This document shows, piece after piece, positions 1 through 52,106 of a stretch of 64,000 nucleotides of DNA. Below the pieces are notes generated by a model. That model searched no databases. It was not told where the DNA came from and saw only the letters and a list, made by a program, of their open reading frames with translations. A program made the position numbers and the translations under genes. Each line of letters starts with the position of its first letter. Within the stretch, counting starts at the first letter, position 1. The stretch spans positions 1 through 64,000 of the forward strand of contig JAUIMM010000584.1 in NCBI GenBank assembly GCA_031769625.1, read 5' to 3'. The stretch is from Taudactylus pleione. Taxonomy: Eukaryota; Chordata; Amphibia; Anura; Myobatrachidae.

Positions 1-515
1 CTGGGTGTCTCTCTCTCTCTCTCTCTCTGGGTGTCTCTCTCTCTCTCTCTCCTCTGGGGTGTCTCTCTCTCTCTCTCTCTCCTCTCTCTGGGTGTCTCTC
101 TCTCTCTCTCTCTCTCTGGGTGTCTCTCTCTCTCTCTCTCTCTCTGGGTGTCTCTCTCTCTCTCTCTCTCTCTGGGTGTCTCTCTCTCTCTCTCTCTCTG
201 GGTGTCTCTCTCTCTCTCTCTCTCTCTCTGGGTGTCCTCTCTCTCTCCCTCTCTGGTGTCTCTCTCTCTCTGGTTGTCTCTCTCTCTCTCTCTCTCTCTC
301 TCTGGGTGTCTCTCTCTCTCTGGGTGTCTCTCTCTCTCTGTGGTGTCTCTCTCTCTGGGTGTCTCTCTCTCTCTGGGTGTCTCTCTCTCTCTCGGTCTCT
401 CTCTCTCGGTGTCTCTCTCTCTCTCTCTCTCTCTCTGGTGTCTCTCTCTCTCTCTCTCTGGGTGTCTCTCTCTCTCTCTCTCTGGGTGTCTCTCTCATTG
501 TATTTATTTGCGCTT
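1..515. repeat. CT-rich minisatellite
   Basis: This is an array of (TC)n blocks of about 10-25 bases punctuated by short GGGTGTC or GGTGTC spacers, giving a variable unit of roughly 20-35 bp. It ends at about 495-515. All three plus frames stay open as Ser-Leu repeats only because the composition lacks stop triplets, so no protein is called. It lies downstream of the last visible BLTP2 exon, hence in an intron. The 210 bases that follow, to 726, show nothing recognisable. Confidence 0.95.
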
Positions 516-726
516 ATTGTATGCAGATCATAGCGTGTAACTGACTGTACTTTTACTTGAATAATACTTTGTGCTTCGGAACCACATGTTCTGAGTCTGG
601 AGTCTCTATTTATTGTATGACTGCATACGCAAATTAACGTCATCCTTAGAGGTTTATAGGAAGGATTTTAGAAGGTACAGGCAGGGGTATATAGAGGTTC
701 TTTTTAAGATCAACAAACAGGACTTA

Positions 727-1226
727 GGGCCTGATTCAGCAAGGATTGTAGATGCTAAGACGCATGCAGTCGGCCGATTGTTGCATACTGCACATGCAGT
801 GCGCAAACGGCCACCGCGATCGGGACTGCAATCACAGCGGCTACACAGACCCATTGAAGACTGACAGGAAGTGCAGTTTGTAGGAGGTGATGGGGGGTGG
901 ACAGCTGAACGCAGGAGTGCCAGTGCATGTCAACGCTGTTGCATGGGCGTGCATAAATTATCCACTGCGATACCATAAGTAGCCTGAGGCTCAGTGTGCA
1001 CTGAAGTTAGCAATTCCTGAGTGAGGTATGACCTGCCTTAACTGTGCGCATGGGTCCGATGGTACCGATGTTTTTGCAGTCTTTCTCACTATTACGGACG
1101 TGCGTGTAGGTGAAGTGGGCGTCCTTATGTAGTGCTGCGGCGGCATTGTAATCGCTATAGATTAGCATACTATCGCAGATGAACTGCGTGCGTACGCTAT
1201 ATTGCGATCCGTAGTGAATCAGGGCC
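727..1226. mobile_element. Harbinger-like MITE, GGGCCTGATTCA termini
   Basis: The left end reads GGGCCTGATTCAGC and the right end TGAATCAGGGCC, an inverted pair flanked by a direct TTA at 724-726 and 1227-1229. A 3-bp TTA target duplication is typical of PIF/Harbinger elements. The 500-bp interior is non-coding and GC-richer than its surroundings. Elements with the same termini lie at 47618-47933 and 57697-58073. The following 1230-1490 shows nothing recognisable. Confidence 0.75.
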
Positions 1227-1458
1227 TTAGCCCTGGAACCTTTCAGGTAAGGGCATTTTTTTAAGGGGCACTTTTACAAGGGAGTATAGGAAAGTAGGAG
1301 GCAAGGAAATATAGAATATCCACAAAAGGCAGATAGTGAAAACCATTATTTCGTTATGTCAGAATTCAAGACTGTCCTGGAAACACGGGGGCCTTATACT
1401 TACATTTGTGCTTTGCTCTACACATGCCACACAAACAGTCCATCAATTGGAGCCCTTA

Positions 1459-41741
<40,283 letters not shown>

Positions 41742-41787
41742 CAGTGGTTCCCCCAGGGTGCCCCGGAGAACAGTTTGGGAACCACTG
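41742..41787. mobile_element. 46-bp hAT-like micro-element
   Basis: CAGTGGTTCCCCCAGGG through CAGTTTGGGAACCACTG, flanked by a perfect 8-bp CCTTAGGG at 41734-41741 and 41788-41795. It carries both hAT-type termini of the kind at 17336 with almost no interior. Confidence 0.88.
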
Positions 41788-42276
41788 CCTTAGGGACTCA
41801 AAAGATGATCAAACATCTCCAGGTATATGAACAGATCCTATGAATAAAATGATTAAGCGAAACGTGCGTCAGGGAGACACGCGGCACATGTTGCCATCGT
41901 GCACTATATGAATGCTTAGACTCTCTTTTATGTGAAATGTACAAACACATGAACTGAATACCTACTGTATGACCTAATGCTAACAATTGTGGCAACAGTA
42001 TATATATATATGGCTATTGTCCAAGATATGGAAATTATGTGTCTGTCGTGGTTGATGTGAATGTATGAATCTGACTCAGACTGTACAATGTTACATCACA
42101 ACGCTGTCTGACTGCTATGTGGGAGACACATGGGTACTGAAAGAACTGAGGTTACAATTTAATAGAATGATTCTCCGTTTTAAATACAATTAGCAACAGT
42201 TGACATAATATGAAATAAATATCCAGAGCCCTCTATAAACAAGGTGCTGATACTCTGATAATAATAGTATTCAATC
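41788..42276. other. no gene; possible interspersed repeat
   Basis: AGCGAAACGTGCGTCAGGG near 41856 resembles the motif near 12583 and may mark an interspersed repeat. A short (TA)n lies near 41999-42010. Nothing else is seen. Confidence 0.3.
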
Positions 42277-42279
42277 TTA

Positions 42280-42587
42280 AGGCAAACATCCACTTAAAGA
42301 CATGAAAATGACTGCACGATTACGACATTGTAATAGTGCAGTCGCTTGTCAGTCTGTGATGTGTCTAAACTGAACGAGCAGTCGTTTAGTGTAGGCACAT
42401 CAATCATCTGCAAACATGCTGAACCTGACGTTACCGTCAGGTTGTCCAGCATGTTTGCCCGATGATAGATGTCTAAACGACCAGTGGGAGCGCCCATCGC
42501 TGGTCGTTTTAGACATTTTTGCAAACGATTTATGAACGATAACTATATTGTTATCGTTCAACTTAATAGTCTAGTGGATGGCCATCT
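42280..42587. mobile_element. Harbinger-like hairpin MITE
   Basis: AGGCAAACATCCACTTAAAG at the left mirrors GTCTAGTGGATGGCCATCT at the right, flanked by TTA at 42277-42279 and 42588-42590. The interior contains CATGCTGAACCTGACGTTAC mirrored by CGTCAGGTTGTCCAGCATG and CTAAACGACCAGTGGGAGC, shared with 38703-39308. Confidence 0.8.
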
Positions 42588-42590
42588 TTA

Positions 42591-44269
42591 GAGTTGGATA
42601 AGAAACAGCGGATCTCATGGCATGTAACATGACCGTGATATACCACTTTTGATTGATAATCGTTTAATAAGTCAGACTAAACCTAACAAATGTGGTGATA
42701 TATAACCGTGGATTACGGGTGCACCTATGGAAATGTGATTGTGATATTCCAGGAATATAATTAATCTTGTATATTCACCCCAACTTTTGGAACTCAAAAT
42801 AGCAATGACAAATAACATTATAAACAATTGAGCATTATGGTCACAGAACTCGCTGCTTTCTGAGATTGACTGAATCCTGATAGAGGTACCTCTATAGGAA
42901 AATATTATATAATAAAGCAGTCTGGTGTATTGACCTTATAAGGCAATTTGTGTCATGTGAAACTCATATTGGATAATGAAGAGCTAATATACATTGTTAC
43001 TAGTCTTGAAAGCATCATATTTATTTTACTTTCACTGTTTGTGTCATATTTTTTTTTTTTTTTTTATATTTTTCACCGGCATTATTTTAATTTATTATTA
43101 AAGGTTAAATTTTAGTAAATTGGTAGATCCAAGGTTCACTGGAATAATGTAGAATATTATCACTTTGAGGATCATGAGTGCCCCATATAGGAATACTTTG
43201 TCCTTTTTCTTTCTTGTATAATTATTATATTCCTGGATGCACCTTCCTACGATGACAATCATAATTGTTGAAAATATTACAAATACAGTTTAAAAAATAT
43301 AATACAGTAGGGAAGAACCACTGAGATTTTGAATTTGTGTGGGTGCGGTGTTTGTTTATATTAACAACTCTGCAAGGATTAGGGTCAGATGACTGCAAAA
43401 ACTGGCCTCCCAATTCTCTACTCACTGATGTACTGTAGATGGCCAAGATTAGGAAATTGGATTTGCTTGACATTGCTAGAACTCTGTAGATACTGCCTTG
43501 ATGGTTTAGATGTGCGACCATACTGAAATTGTCTCAATGGACCAATAAAGCCTGAATAGTCAGGGAATAGGGTAAGCCTTGAATGTATAGGAGTCAAATA
43601 TAGCCAGACTGCTCACCACTTATCCAATTTATGGTCCAATTGCAAGGCCTTAAACTAAAAGTGGCAAAATGTAAGTATTGGGTGTATCCCAATTATCTAT
43701 GGATGGCATGAAGTCACTAGGTTGCATGAATTGTAAGACCAAACAGATAGACACCATTTTGAATATTGCCTGCCAGTTAAATAGACTAAGAGGCTGTTTG
43801 TAAAAACAAAATAAAAAGGTTCAAATTAAATGCAGGTAAAATAGTGTATTTATAGCACCAGCAGGGACGTCAACAGGGTTTTTAGGGAGAAAACTTGTAA
43901 TGGGCCCCGACTGTGAAAAGGGCCAGACTCTGATGATCTTGTCTGACACTTCAGTGTTTTTCAATTCACTCAACACTGGATGATTAATTGTAACATTAGT
44001 TTGTCTCCAATCCTGATACCATGGTGGCTCAGTTATTTGCAAAGGTCTCAATGCATTTGTGGCCTCCAGAAAAATGGCTGCCACTTGTACAACTCAATCA
44101 GTAATGAAGACACACTGTAAGGTGGAAGTTCACATTTACCTACAATGATGTGATCATGACTTTATTTAGCAAATGGAGAATCAATAAGTCTGAAGTCCTA
44201 CATATATACCACAAGTGGGTACTTTACTAAAAGTTACTGTATATTATTACATACTGGATGCAATGCTGT
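42591..44269. other. no gene recognised
   Basis: AT-rich sequence with a T tract near 43051-43067. A minus-strand 87-codon frame at 43821-44084 (ALRPLQITEPPWYQDWRQTN) has no support from splice sites or recognisable homology. Whether this belongs to BLTP2 intron or upstream flank cannot be decided. Confidence 0.4.
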
Positions 44270-45139
44270 CTGCTTTGTAGGTGTGACTGTCTGTGGCATA
44301 AAAGGAGGTTGGGAGAAAAAAAAAAAAAAAAAGTGTTGTTAGGGGGTCCACAATTTCTGATGGCAGCCGTGATGATACCTGCAACCATAGGGCCATCCAC
44401 ATTTGAATTAAAATGTAGTAGCCCCCCTAGTTGCTATTGCTTGGTGATTACTATACAACATAACAAAGCGCTATGGAAAACATATGTTTTCCTTAAATGA
44501 GCGAGGAGGCACTATTTGCCAAATCACTCCCATAATTGCACCTGAAAACATCTAAGCAACCTTCTTTCAAATGATGTTGCCCATTGGCAGCAATTTTCAC
44601 AAGACAATTTATTTCTGCTCTAATGAAAAACAATCCCACTTTTTTGCCATTTTGGTAACAACATTTCTGAAGTGTTAGAGCAAAAAGACTAACAGTAGTT
44701 TTGGAAAATGCAATGTCTTCTGAAAAATAACACAATGTATAATATGAGTGGGTACAGCATAAAAAAATATGCAAAAATGCAATATTGATTTTGGAATATA
44801 ACAAGCGAAAAGGTTGAAATACAGCAATGAAGGGGTTAAACAATCACTGTGATGGTTAAACTTTCTTGCTGAGAGTGAAATCCATCACAGAAACAAACAA
44901 GAATATTTAAAACATGAGTTTCTCTGCAAAGTATAAGTTAATCATACATCTTTTATAGATATTTTATTAGAGAAAAGAATTAGGACTGGGCTGGTCCTAT
45001 AAATTCTATATATTTCACTTTTCATACAGTGGAAACAGGAGAAATGCTCAGAAGAGACCACGTGATGTAATATGTGGATTACATCACAAAGGCTCTGACA
45101 GTAGGGATCTGTGATGCTATAAGATTCTAAGGAGACACA

Positions 45140-45201
45140 ATGTCTCCTGTCTCTGGTGACAAAGGTGCAGACTCCTCAGCGCCATTAGTCTGTGTTAGTA
45201 G
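45140..45201 (+). CDS. candidate small gene A, exon 1
   Basis: ATG at 45140 opens 20 codons (MSPVSGDKGADSSAPLVCVS) plus two bases, then a donor AG|GTAACA. An in-frame TAA lies 12 bases upstream. CTATAAGATT about 25 bases upstream could be a TATA element or just sequence. Read through without splicing, the frame stops at once at the TAA inside the donor. I do not recognise the protein. Evidence is the conservation of ATG, length, donor and phase with copy B, so function is unproven. Confidence 0.4.
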
Positions 45202-45719
45202 GTAACATTACTACTACACCAGATACCTGAGAGTATTCTACAGAGTTTTCTTTCCTAATTTCACCTATAGAAATTGGATCTTTATTTTAATCCGTTTGAT
45301 CATCTATAACCATCTTCCTCACTGATCTCCCTCCAATTCATCTAATTCTTTAAAGTCATCACCGTTGGATTCACGCCACTCAGCTTCTGCTCATCATCTA
45401 TCATCACTTCTCTGCTCAATGAGGTTTGTAGTAGATGGGGTATGAAGGGAAGGACGGGACGGGTCTTAGTTATAGACTGAGAAAAGCATGGGAGGCTAGA
45501 GCGAGGTCATTGTGCCCTGGACAAATTATTAATGGGGCACAATATATAACTAAAAGCAATTAATGCTGTCTAGAATATTTAGTAGTATAATGTATAAGAT
45601 GTTATATGATGGTGACCAAACTCAGGAGGGTTGCAAGGTGTGACACAGTCTACCAGAGAATTCATAATTATTCTATGCAGTGTAGCAACATTAATAATGT
45701 CCATCTTCTTTAGGTTTAG

Positions 45720-45894
45720 TAGAATAATGTATGCCACTGTACATAACATCTGTATGGTGACCATGACGACCTACTTAACCAGACGATCTCTGCTGCCAAG
45801 TATAGACCGTCCAGTCTCTGCCACAGGTGACAGCTTAGTGGCGAGAATCAGGCAGAGAGAGGAATTGATGCGGATTCTAAGTGTAGTGTACTAA
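45720..45894 (+). CDS. candidate small gene A, exon 2
   Basis: The acceptor TTTAG at 45715-45719 puts T after the two left-over bases (Ser) and continues RIMYATVHNICMVTMTTYLT, then RRSLLPSIDRPVSATGDSLV and ARIRQREELMRILSVVY to a TAA. An alternative acceptor six bases earlier is also in frame. The total is 78 codons, and AATAAA follows at 46121. The C-terminal half is basic and helix-like; the middle is mildly hydrophobic. Alternatives: non-coding leader of a multigene family, or a transposon interior. Confidence 0.4.
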
Positions 45895-47194
45895 GATGAA
45901 GACACAAACACAGAGAGGGAGAGAGGCTGCGGATCTAGTATCTCTCTCTGAAAACACAACTGTGGAGGAGGGACATATGCAAAATGAGACAACAGAGGAA
46001 CATTGCCTGGGGAAGTGGACAGTCAGTATAGGAAATGCTTTACAATTGAATTGGAACAGATGAGAATTACTCTCTGACCATTTAATTCACCTTTTCTTTA
46101 ATATATTAAATTGCACATTCAATAAATGTTATATAATTTTTTTATATTTCTACTTACACTGTTTTATTGGTTATTGTGGCTTATCACTACTTGAATAACC
46201 TGTAGAAGATTATGCCTTGTCCTATATATACACATATAAATATTTTTTTTCCCATTTTGAGAAACAATCTCTTTAAAGAAGGGTCAATATGAGTAGTCCC
46301 CAACAGGGACCATTTTATTAAGGCTAGGATCCGAATCCTTTTTCACCACCGACAAACACCTGACTCAAATATATATACCAATATGGAACTACACTGCAAG
46401 ACTAAATTCTAGATTTATCCATGTTTAAAGGCACAATAAGTTATTTTCTATCTGGTCTTACCTCTATATCTGAGTGCCCAAGGACTACACCTTCAGGAAA
46501 CATAACATTTCCTTACGTTGCAGTTGAAACCATCGGCGGACAACGGTGTAAGACTGTCCAACCTGTGATTACTACGTGACATACAGTAGATGAGCTCAAA
46601 TGCACAGATTGTCTTTTGCAAATTCATAAACAGTGCACACTATGTATTCCTTTATCTAATACTAAGCAGCTACTTGGAAAAAATTCTAAGGGGAAGATCT
46701 TTAAATATGTCCATTTTATGCCTATATCTCAACAATATTTTCAGGAGTTAGGTTGTGAGCTCCATTAATTCCAGACTGCAAATTCTTCCTTTATACACTT
46801 CCACTTTCTTGGTGCAAGTCCCGGACAATGGGCACATGTGCAGCGTAAGTTGTCCACCAGGCATAAGCTTCTCGCCCAATGACATAGGCGATATAGGCCA
46901 CCCAGTACAGCAGTTCTGCATGGAAGCTGTGAAGAGCAGGGAAGCACTGCCCCCATGCATCATACTTACCAGTGAGTGAAATGTCTGTGGCAGTGAAAAG
47001 TGAGCCCCTACAGCAAGTGAGACACACCTGCCAGTGAGGAGGCAGTAGTAGCTTCCGTAAGGAGGGGAGAAACTCTGCCCAAAGTGTGTGAAGTGGAGAG
47101 CGAGAGCTTCTACACACCAATACCACTGCAGAGAAGGTCAGAAGTAGAATCCAGGCTTCCACAAATTAAGGTCAATGCGGAGCATCCTGTAAAG

Positions 47195-47350
47195 CAGTGG
47201 TGTCAAACTCGGGCCCTCAAGCTGCAGTTAAACTACACATCCCAGCATGCAGTGCCACAGTTTTGCTATTAGGGCATGCTAAAACTATGGCAGGGAATGC
47301 TGGGATATGTAGTCCCACAAAAGCTGAAGGACCCGAGTTTGACACCACTG
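47195..47350. mobile_element. hAT-like MITE with perfect 8-bp duplication
   Basis: CAGTGGTGTCAAACTCGGGC mirrors CCCGAGTTTGACACCACTG. CTGTAAAG lies at 47187-47194 and 47351-47358. The interior is an imperfect hairpin around ACTACACATCCCAGCATGC and GGGATATGTAGT. Confidence 0.92.
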
Positions 47351-47617
47351 CTGTAAAGTAATAAAAGGAGAAGTCACCCAGATTATAACATGGTGCCTTC
47401 TCTATACAATAATCAAGAAATTGTGTGTGTCTCTGTCTGTTTGTCCTTTATGCTTGGCCATAGTGTTGTACCTACCTCCACCGAATTTGGCATGGTGGTG
47501 TAGTTTGAACAAGATTAGGTTTTGGCTTTGTTTGAAGTTCGTCAGGGCCACGAAGGTCTACATGGTGTCGACCAATTAGGCCGTGGAGTCTCCAATTTTA
47601 CATTTTGGTTGAACCAA

Positions 47618-47933
47618 GGGCCTGATTCAGACTTGGGCAGAGAAAGATATCTCTTTCAACTGTGTACCTGGACAAACCATGTTGCAATGCAAGGGGTGTA
47701 AATAAATACATTTTTTTTTTTACATGTGGGGTAAATACTGGCTGCTTTTGCATGTAGCACACATATACTGCACAGCTTTATTATTACTCTACAATTTAGA
47801 TGTCAGTTTGGAAACACTCCTCCCAAATCTAAATCTCTCTGCACATTTTAAATCTGCCCCACCTGCAGTGCAGCATGGTTTCACCAAGATGATCAGTTGA
47901 GAGAGATATCTCATTCTAGCCTGAATCAGGCCC
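47618..47933. mobile_element. MITE with GGGCCTGATTCA termini
   Basis: GGGCCTGATTCAGACTTGGG at the left mirrors CTAGCCTGAATCAGGCCC at the right, with CAA duplicated at 47615-47617 and 47934-47936. The GAGATATCTC-type arms (AAAGATATCTCTTTCAACTG and GTTGAGAGAGATATCTC) make a subterminal hairpin. Same family as 727-1226. Confidence 0.8.
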
Positions 47934-48172
47934 CAAGTTTACTCAGGATATCTTCCAATGCTAAAACTGCACTGACCTGAAGGCAATAGCAGGGGTCAGG
48001 CAACGCTCTAATGGAAGAGCAGAGAGTCGGAGGATCAACTGTCACACTGCACTGACTGTTACTAATTTCCTATGCGCCATGGTCTCCTTTGTTGGTCTGC
48101 AAAGTAGAAAATGAGGGCTGCAGATGTACTTCAAGGTCCATTCTTCAACCCAGGCAACACCAGATATCCCAG

Positions 48173-48604
48173 TTACAGATGTGTCAACATACATCTAGCC
48201 TCTTTGCGCATTAAACAGCCATTCTAGTTGCGCCATGCCGTGGCATGACTCTGTAGCATTGAGTCTTTTTGTGCAACTTTTTACCTTCAAATGCATCACA
48301 GCGGTGCAAATAGAACTCATGAGCAGCCTCTGCTGATTAAAATGATATGCATGCCTATGTTCTGTTTACAACTGTGGGTGTATCTGCATGCACATACACC
48401 CGCAGTTGCACACAGAACATAGGCATGCCGCATATCATTTTAATCAGCCGAAGCTGCTTTTGCGTTTTACTCGCACCACTGTGCGAATAAGACGCATTTG
48501 AAGGTAAAAAGTTGCACGTAAAGATGCACAGCACTACCGAGTCACATGGCATGCATGAGTTGTGTAGCGCAGGGAGGATAGATTTATATGGACACATTTG
48601 CAGC
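48173..48604. repeat. 430-bp near-perfect palindrome
   Basis: The left arm (GCAACTTTTTACCTTCAAATGC, TGATTAAAATGATATGCATG, CCTATGTTCTG) is mirrored by the right arm (CAGAACATAGG, CATATCATTTTAATCAGCC, GCATTTGAAGGTAAAAAGTTGC). The centre is near 48390 (GTGTATCTGCATGCACATAC). Outer parts pair less well. It is likely a fold-back MITE; target duplication is not clear. Confidence 0.75.
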
Positions 48605-50250
48605 TGCGTAATATAATGAGTATGAACCCCAAAGAGAAAAGAGAATCCCCTGTTATGTGAACCAGTACTGGAAGGGAAGGCCATATAGCTCCGAGGGAAT
48701 CCAGCTGAGAACTCTGCATTAAATGCTGTGACATTATTTAAGATTGTGCATGAGAAGAAAGAGAAATTGCAAATTAATTTCTAATTGCAAACATGACAAA
48801 TGTTGTGCAGGTAGGGAAGGAGACTGTGTAATCGGTTGCATTTATCTACTGAAAGTACTGTGCAGGAGGAAGTGGGAGAAGTTGTGCTTGTAACAATAAC
48901 GATTTGAGAAGGACAAGATTGGAGTTGAAATAGTGTTATGCATCCATTATACTTATTGTGCTGAAAGTGCAAAATAAAGTTATTCTGTTTGTTCAACAAG
49001 AAATGGTCTGGTGTCCTACATTATTTATCATGCATTGCACCTGTGTGACCACTCCACTACCTTGTGCTAAGCATCTAAATATTCAGGGGCCCTTCTGGTT
49101 GTAGATGTGGGACTCATGCCATAGCTGGAGCAGAAAAAAGTTACTGTGCCCAAACAACATCTAGTATCCCAAGTAAGTGGATCACAAAACCATTAGGGTT
49201 CACAGTTTTAAAAATCGAAACAGCATAATGTGTTGCGCTTTTCAATTGGGAAAAGAACAGTAATAAAACAAAAAACTGGGTAATAAGAGACAAAGAGCTA
49301 AGAGGGCCTAGGGCCCCAAGGGGTTATTAAATCCAATTTGGTAGTTCAGCTCGATCTATATAATTTGTATTATTTATAGTTTTTATGATGATTTTAGAAT
49401 CTCCATCACATGAAGAGGTTTGGCTGGCAACAAAAGCAAGGAATGGTGTCAAAACAAAATCTAATTACAATATATAAGGTTTAAAAAAAAGTTTTATTCG
49501 ACTCAACGTAATTATATATAACATTACGAAAAACTATCATAGCTTGACACATATAAGCAAATTATACTGATCTGTTATGAAATAACCAGATCTCAATACA
49601 GGTATTGGCATCTGCATGGGTTGAACAAGAGCCCCATATACACACAGGGATGGGAGTACTCGTTGAATCCAAATTTTTTTTCCATACATAATTTAATCAC
49701 ATCCAGATTGAGTATGAGCAGCCCCTACATGGATGGGTCAGTTTGGCTTAATTGACCAAATTATCAAATTTAAACTATGCCTTGTGTGGTCAACGTTACA
49801 GAGCCTGTGGGAAAAAAAATGCAATTGTAGTTGCCAATTATTGTATTTTTGTCCTGTTTTAAACATTCTTACTTATCAAATGTTGTATTAGTACTGTCCA
49901 GGTATCTACATAAAGTTAGATTTTTTTTATTTCATAGAAATGTTTTCATTGTGGAACATTTTACAAGACAGCATAAGCATAGTTTCTTGCCAGTATACAT
50001 GAAGAAACACAGACTGTAAAGCAGCGTTATGCAGAAACTATCACAACTCAAACACACAAATAGATTTTTTTTAATAGAATAGAGAGAAAGTCAGGAAGAA
50101 ATAGGAGAACAAGTAGGAATAAAAATAGCAGGAGGGAAAAGAAGGCAGGGCTGGGATATGTTACCATGTCCCAAGTGATCGCAGGAATGGTCAACCACTT
50201 AATCAGTGTCTACAGTATTATAAAATTAAACCTAACCATTTGTTGTGTTC
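48605..50250. other. no gene recognised
   Basis: AT-rich sequence without recognisable protein or defined repeat termini. Confidence 0.4.
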
Positions 50251-50254
50251 ACTC

Positions 50255-50620
50255 TAGGGTTTTGGTCGGACAAAATTCCGATAAAAAAAGATACCGCCCC
50301 CAAAAAGGGGTGTGGCTTTTGGGAGGGGCATTGTGTCACGACCCCCTGCCTATCACTCTTGGAGGCACGCCAAGCACTCATGGAGATGCTGGGCTGCCTC
50401 CAAGTTCTCACTGCAGTTTGAATAAATGCCTTCACCCTCTGCACAGTGCTCCCACCCAACTCCTCCCCCCCCCCCAGCAGGATTGATGGCCTGAAACAGG
50501 GAGAGACAAAGTGGCGTAGCGGGAGGTGGTGTGCCACGGATCTGCTGGTGTAATAGTGTTATTAGTGGGACGTTGGGGCACCTCCATAAAGACAGGGCAC
50601 ATTTTCTAAAAATTTAAAGT
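50255..50620. repeat. interspersed repeat related to 54549-54905
   Basis: TTCACTCTAGGG, TGTGGCTTTTGGGAGG, ATCACTCTTGGAGGCACGCCA, CTGGGCTGCCTCCAA, CCTGAAACAGG and AGGGCACATTTTCTAAAAAT follow in the same order as TTCACTCTAGAT, GTGGGCATG, GTCACTCTTGGGGGCATGCCA, CCGGGCTGCTCCAA, GCTGTTTCAGGG and AGGGCAGGGCACTGC in the second copy. Non-coding; class unknown. Confidence 0.5.
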
Positions 50621-50950
50621 TGGGCAGGATGCAGCGCCCTTTCCTGAACCAAAGAGAAAATACATAGTATAATTGCTATCTGCCATTGGAAAGAGAGGAA
50701 ACGTTAAAGGGGAGTCTATAGACTCAGGCCCACATCCAAACGATAAGAAAGATTAATGGAGAGGGGGAGACTCACAAAAAGAGAAAATCTTGAATTCAAT
50801 AAAGGGTATGGGCAGCTAAATAACAAACAATGGGGAAATCAAGGTTCACCAAAGAGGTAATGTAAAACAATGGGAAGCAATAAATTGGAACTACAGAAAT
50901 AGTCAGCTAAAAAGCACAGACGACGTCCTAAAATTTGAACTTGCTGCTAA

Positions 50951-51238
50951 TGCTGGGCATACACTATACAATTATCTATCAGATATCTGTCTGGTTGGAA
51001 TGAAATTCTGGTAGTGACCATTTGCTCATGAACACTGGAAAACAGTCAAAAATGTTTGTGCAGACAAATTAGTTAAATCTAACATATTTAACCAATTTGA
51101 ACAATCGTTTTTGTCCCTTTCATGTGTTTGGGACCTGATGGTCGAATCTAATTTTCTCCCATACATTACCAGATTTTCATTTCAACCAACCAGATTGGAC
51201 AGATATATGATAGATAATTGTATAGTGTATGCCCAGCA
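50951..51238. mobile_element. Harbinger-like hairpin MITE
   Basis: TGCTGGGCATACACTATACA mirrors TGTATAGTGTATGCCCAGCA, effectively a perfect terminal inverse, flanked by TAA at 50948-50950 and 51239-51241. The inner arms continue imperfectly (ATTATCTATCAGATATCTGT). It is non-coding. Confidence 0.88.
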
Positions 51239-51470
51239 TAAGGTGGCCTCTGCGGCACTGGAGCAGATGAAACTGAAATAGCCAGAAAAACCCAAATCCC
51301 CACAAAAAGTTCCTCATATTCTTTTAGGATGAATAGCTTGCCAGCAAGAGGCCTGAATGTGGATAGGAAAATCTCCCAAAAATGTGGAAATCTTCCTGTT
51401 GATCTAGGTCATGAGGGGGCGCAGAATACTTCTTTGATTCATTCACCACTTGATGACCATTTGCACCATC

Positions 51471-51690
51471 GGGTTGGGTACGAGATGCCGGCGCTCGGGA
51501 TCCCGGCAGCCAGAATCCTGACACTGGCATCCTAACAGGGTTAGGATACAGACAGGTGTCGGTCGGTATCATGTGCCTAAACCTAACTTCTCCATAGCCC
51601 CCCCCCCCCCTTAATGCCTAACCCTAACCCTCCCCCAGGGTCTAACTCTAACCTTCCCGCTAACCCCACTACTTACCTTGTGAATGCCGG
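51471..51690. repeat. C-rich repeat with CCTAACCCTAACCC
   Basis: GGTTGGGTACGAGATGCCGG, CGGGATCCCGGCAG and TGCCTAACCCTAACCCTCCC repeat the composition of 36340-36840. It looks like a shorter or inverted copy of the same element. GGATGCCGGTGGTCAGG-type GC blocks lie at both sides. Confidence 0.5.
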
Positions 51691-51878
51691 TGGTCAGGAT
51701 GGCGGTCAGAACCTTTGTAAGGTTAAAAATAATTTACCTAACACTGAAGTGTTCAAGACATTATTTACTAACTACTGTACCAGTCGACAGAATGAACAAG
51801 TCTGGAGTTCTGCTTCTATGCCGCATGCAGATACTTTATGTCACGAATCTGGGTCTTAGCATATCTGACAAGCTCAGA

Positions 51879-52106
51879 CACTCCTCCATTGCTGTATTCA
51901 GGTCTATGCAACACTCCTCCATTGCTGTTTCAGGCCTATGCAACACTCCTCCATTGCTGTATTCAGGTCTATGCAACACTCCTCCATTGCTGTATTCAGG
52001 TCTATGCAACACTCCTCCATTGCTGTATTCAGGTCTATGCAACACTCCTCCATTGCTGTATTCAGGTCTATGCAACACTCCTCCATTGCTGTATTCAGGC
52101 CCAAGC
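51879..52106. repeat. 33-bp tandem repeat, about 7 copies
   Basis: The unit ATTCAGGTCTATGCAACACT + CCTCCATTGCTGT is repeated almost without change; one copy lacks two bases and has GGCCT for GGTCT. Because 33 is a multiple of three, several frames stay open on both strands; these are not genes. Confidence 0.95.

Larger units (their letters stand above)
44270..47125 (+). repeat. direct duplication, copy A
   Basis: Long stretches match 53705-57545 at roughly 90 percent by eye in the same order: CCACAATTTCTGATGGCAG..., the TACTACACCAGATACCTGAG block, GCTTCTGCTCATCATCTATC, the TACTTAACCAGACGATCTC block and the TAGAAGATTATGCCTTGT block. The copies differ by indels; copy B carries an extra element at about 54549-54905. 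It contains the possible two-exon gene below. Left end of copy A also shows GCGCTATGGAAAACATATG, shared with the tandem repeat at 16140. Confidence 0.85.

Noticed and set aside
5..544. Open Ser-Leu frames of up to 179 codons
   Set aside because: Produced by the (TC)n minisatellite, open in all three frames; no protein signal.
46791..47162. 123-codon minus-strand frame with hydrophobic stretches
   Set aside because: Lies in the duplicated segment but its counterpart at about 57200-57480 is not open over the same length; no splice or family support.
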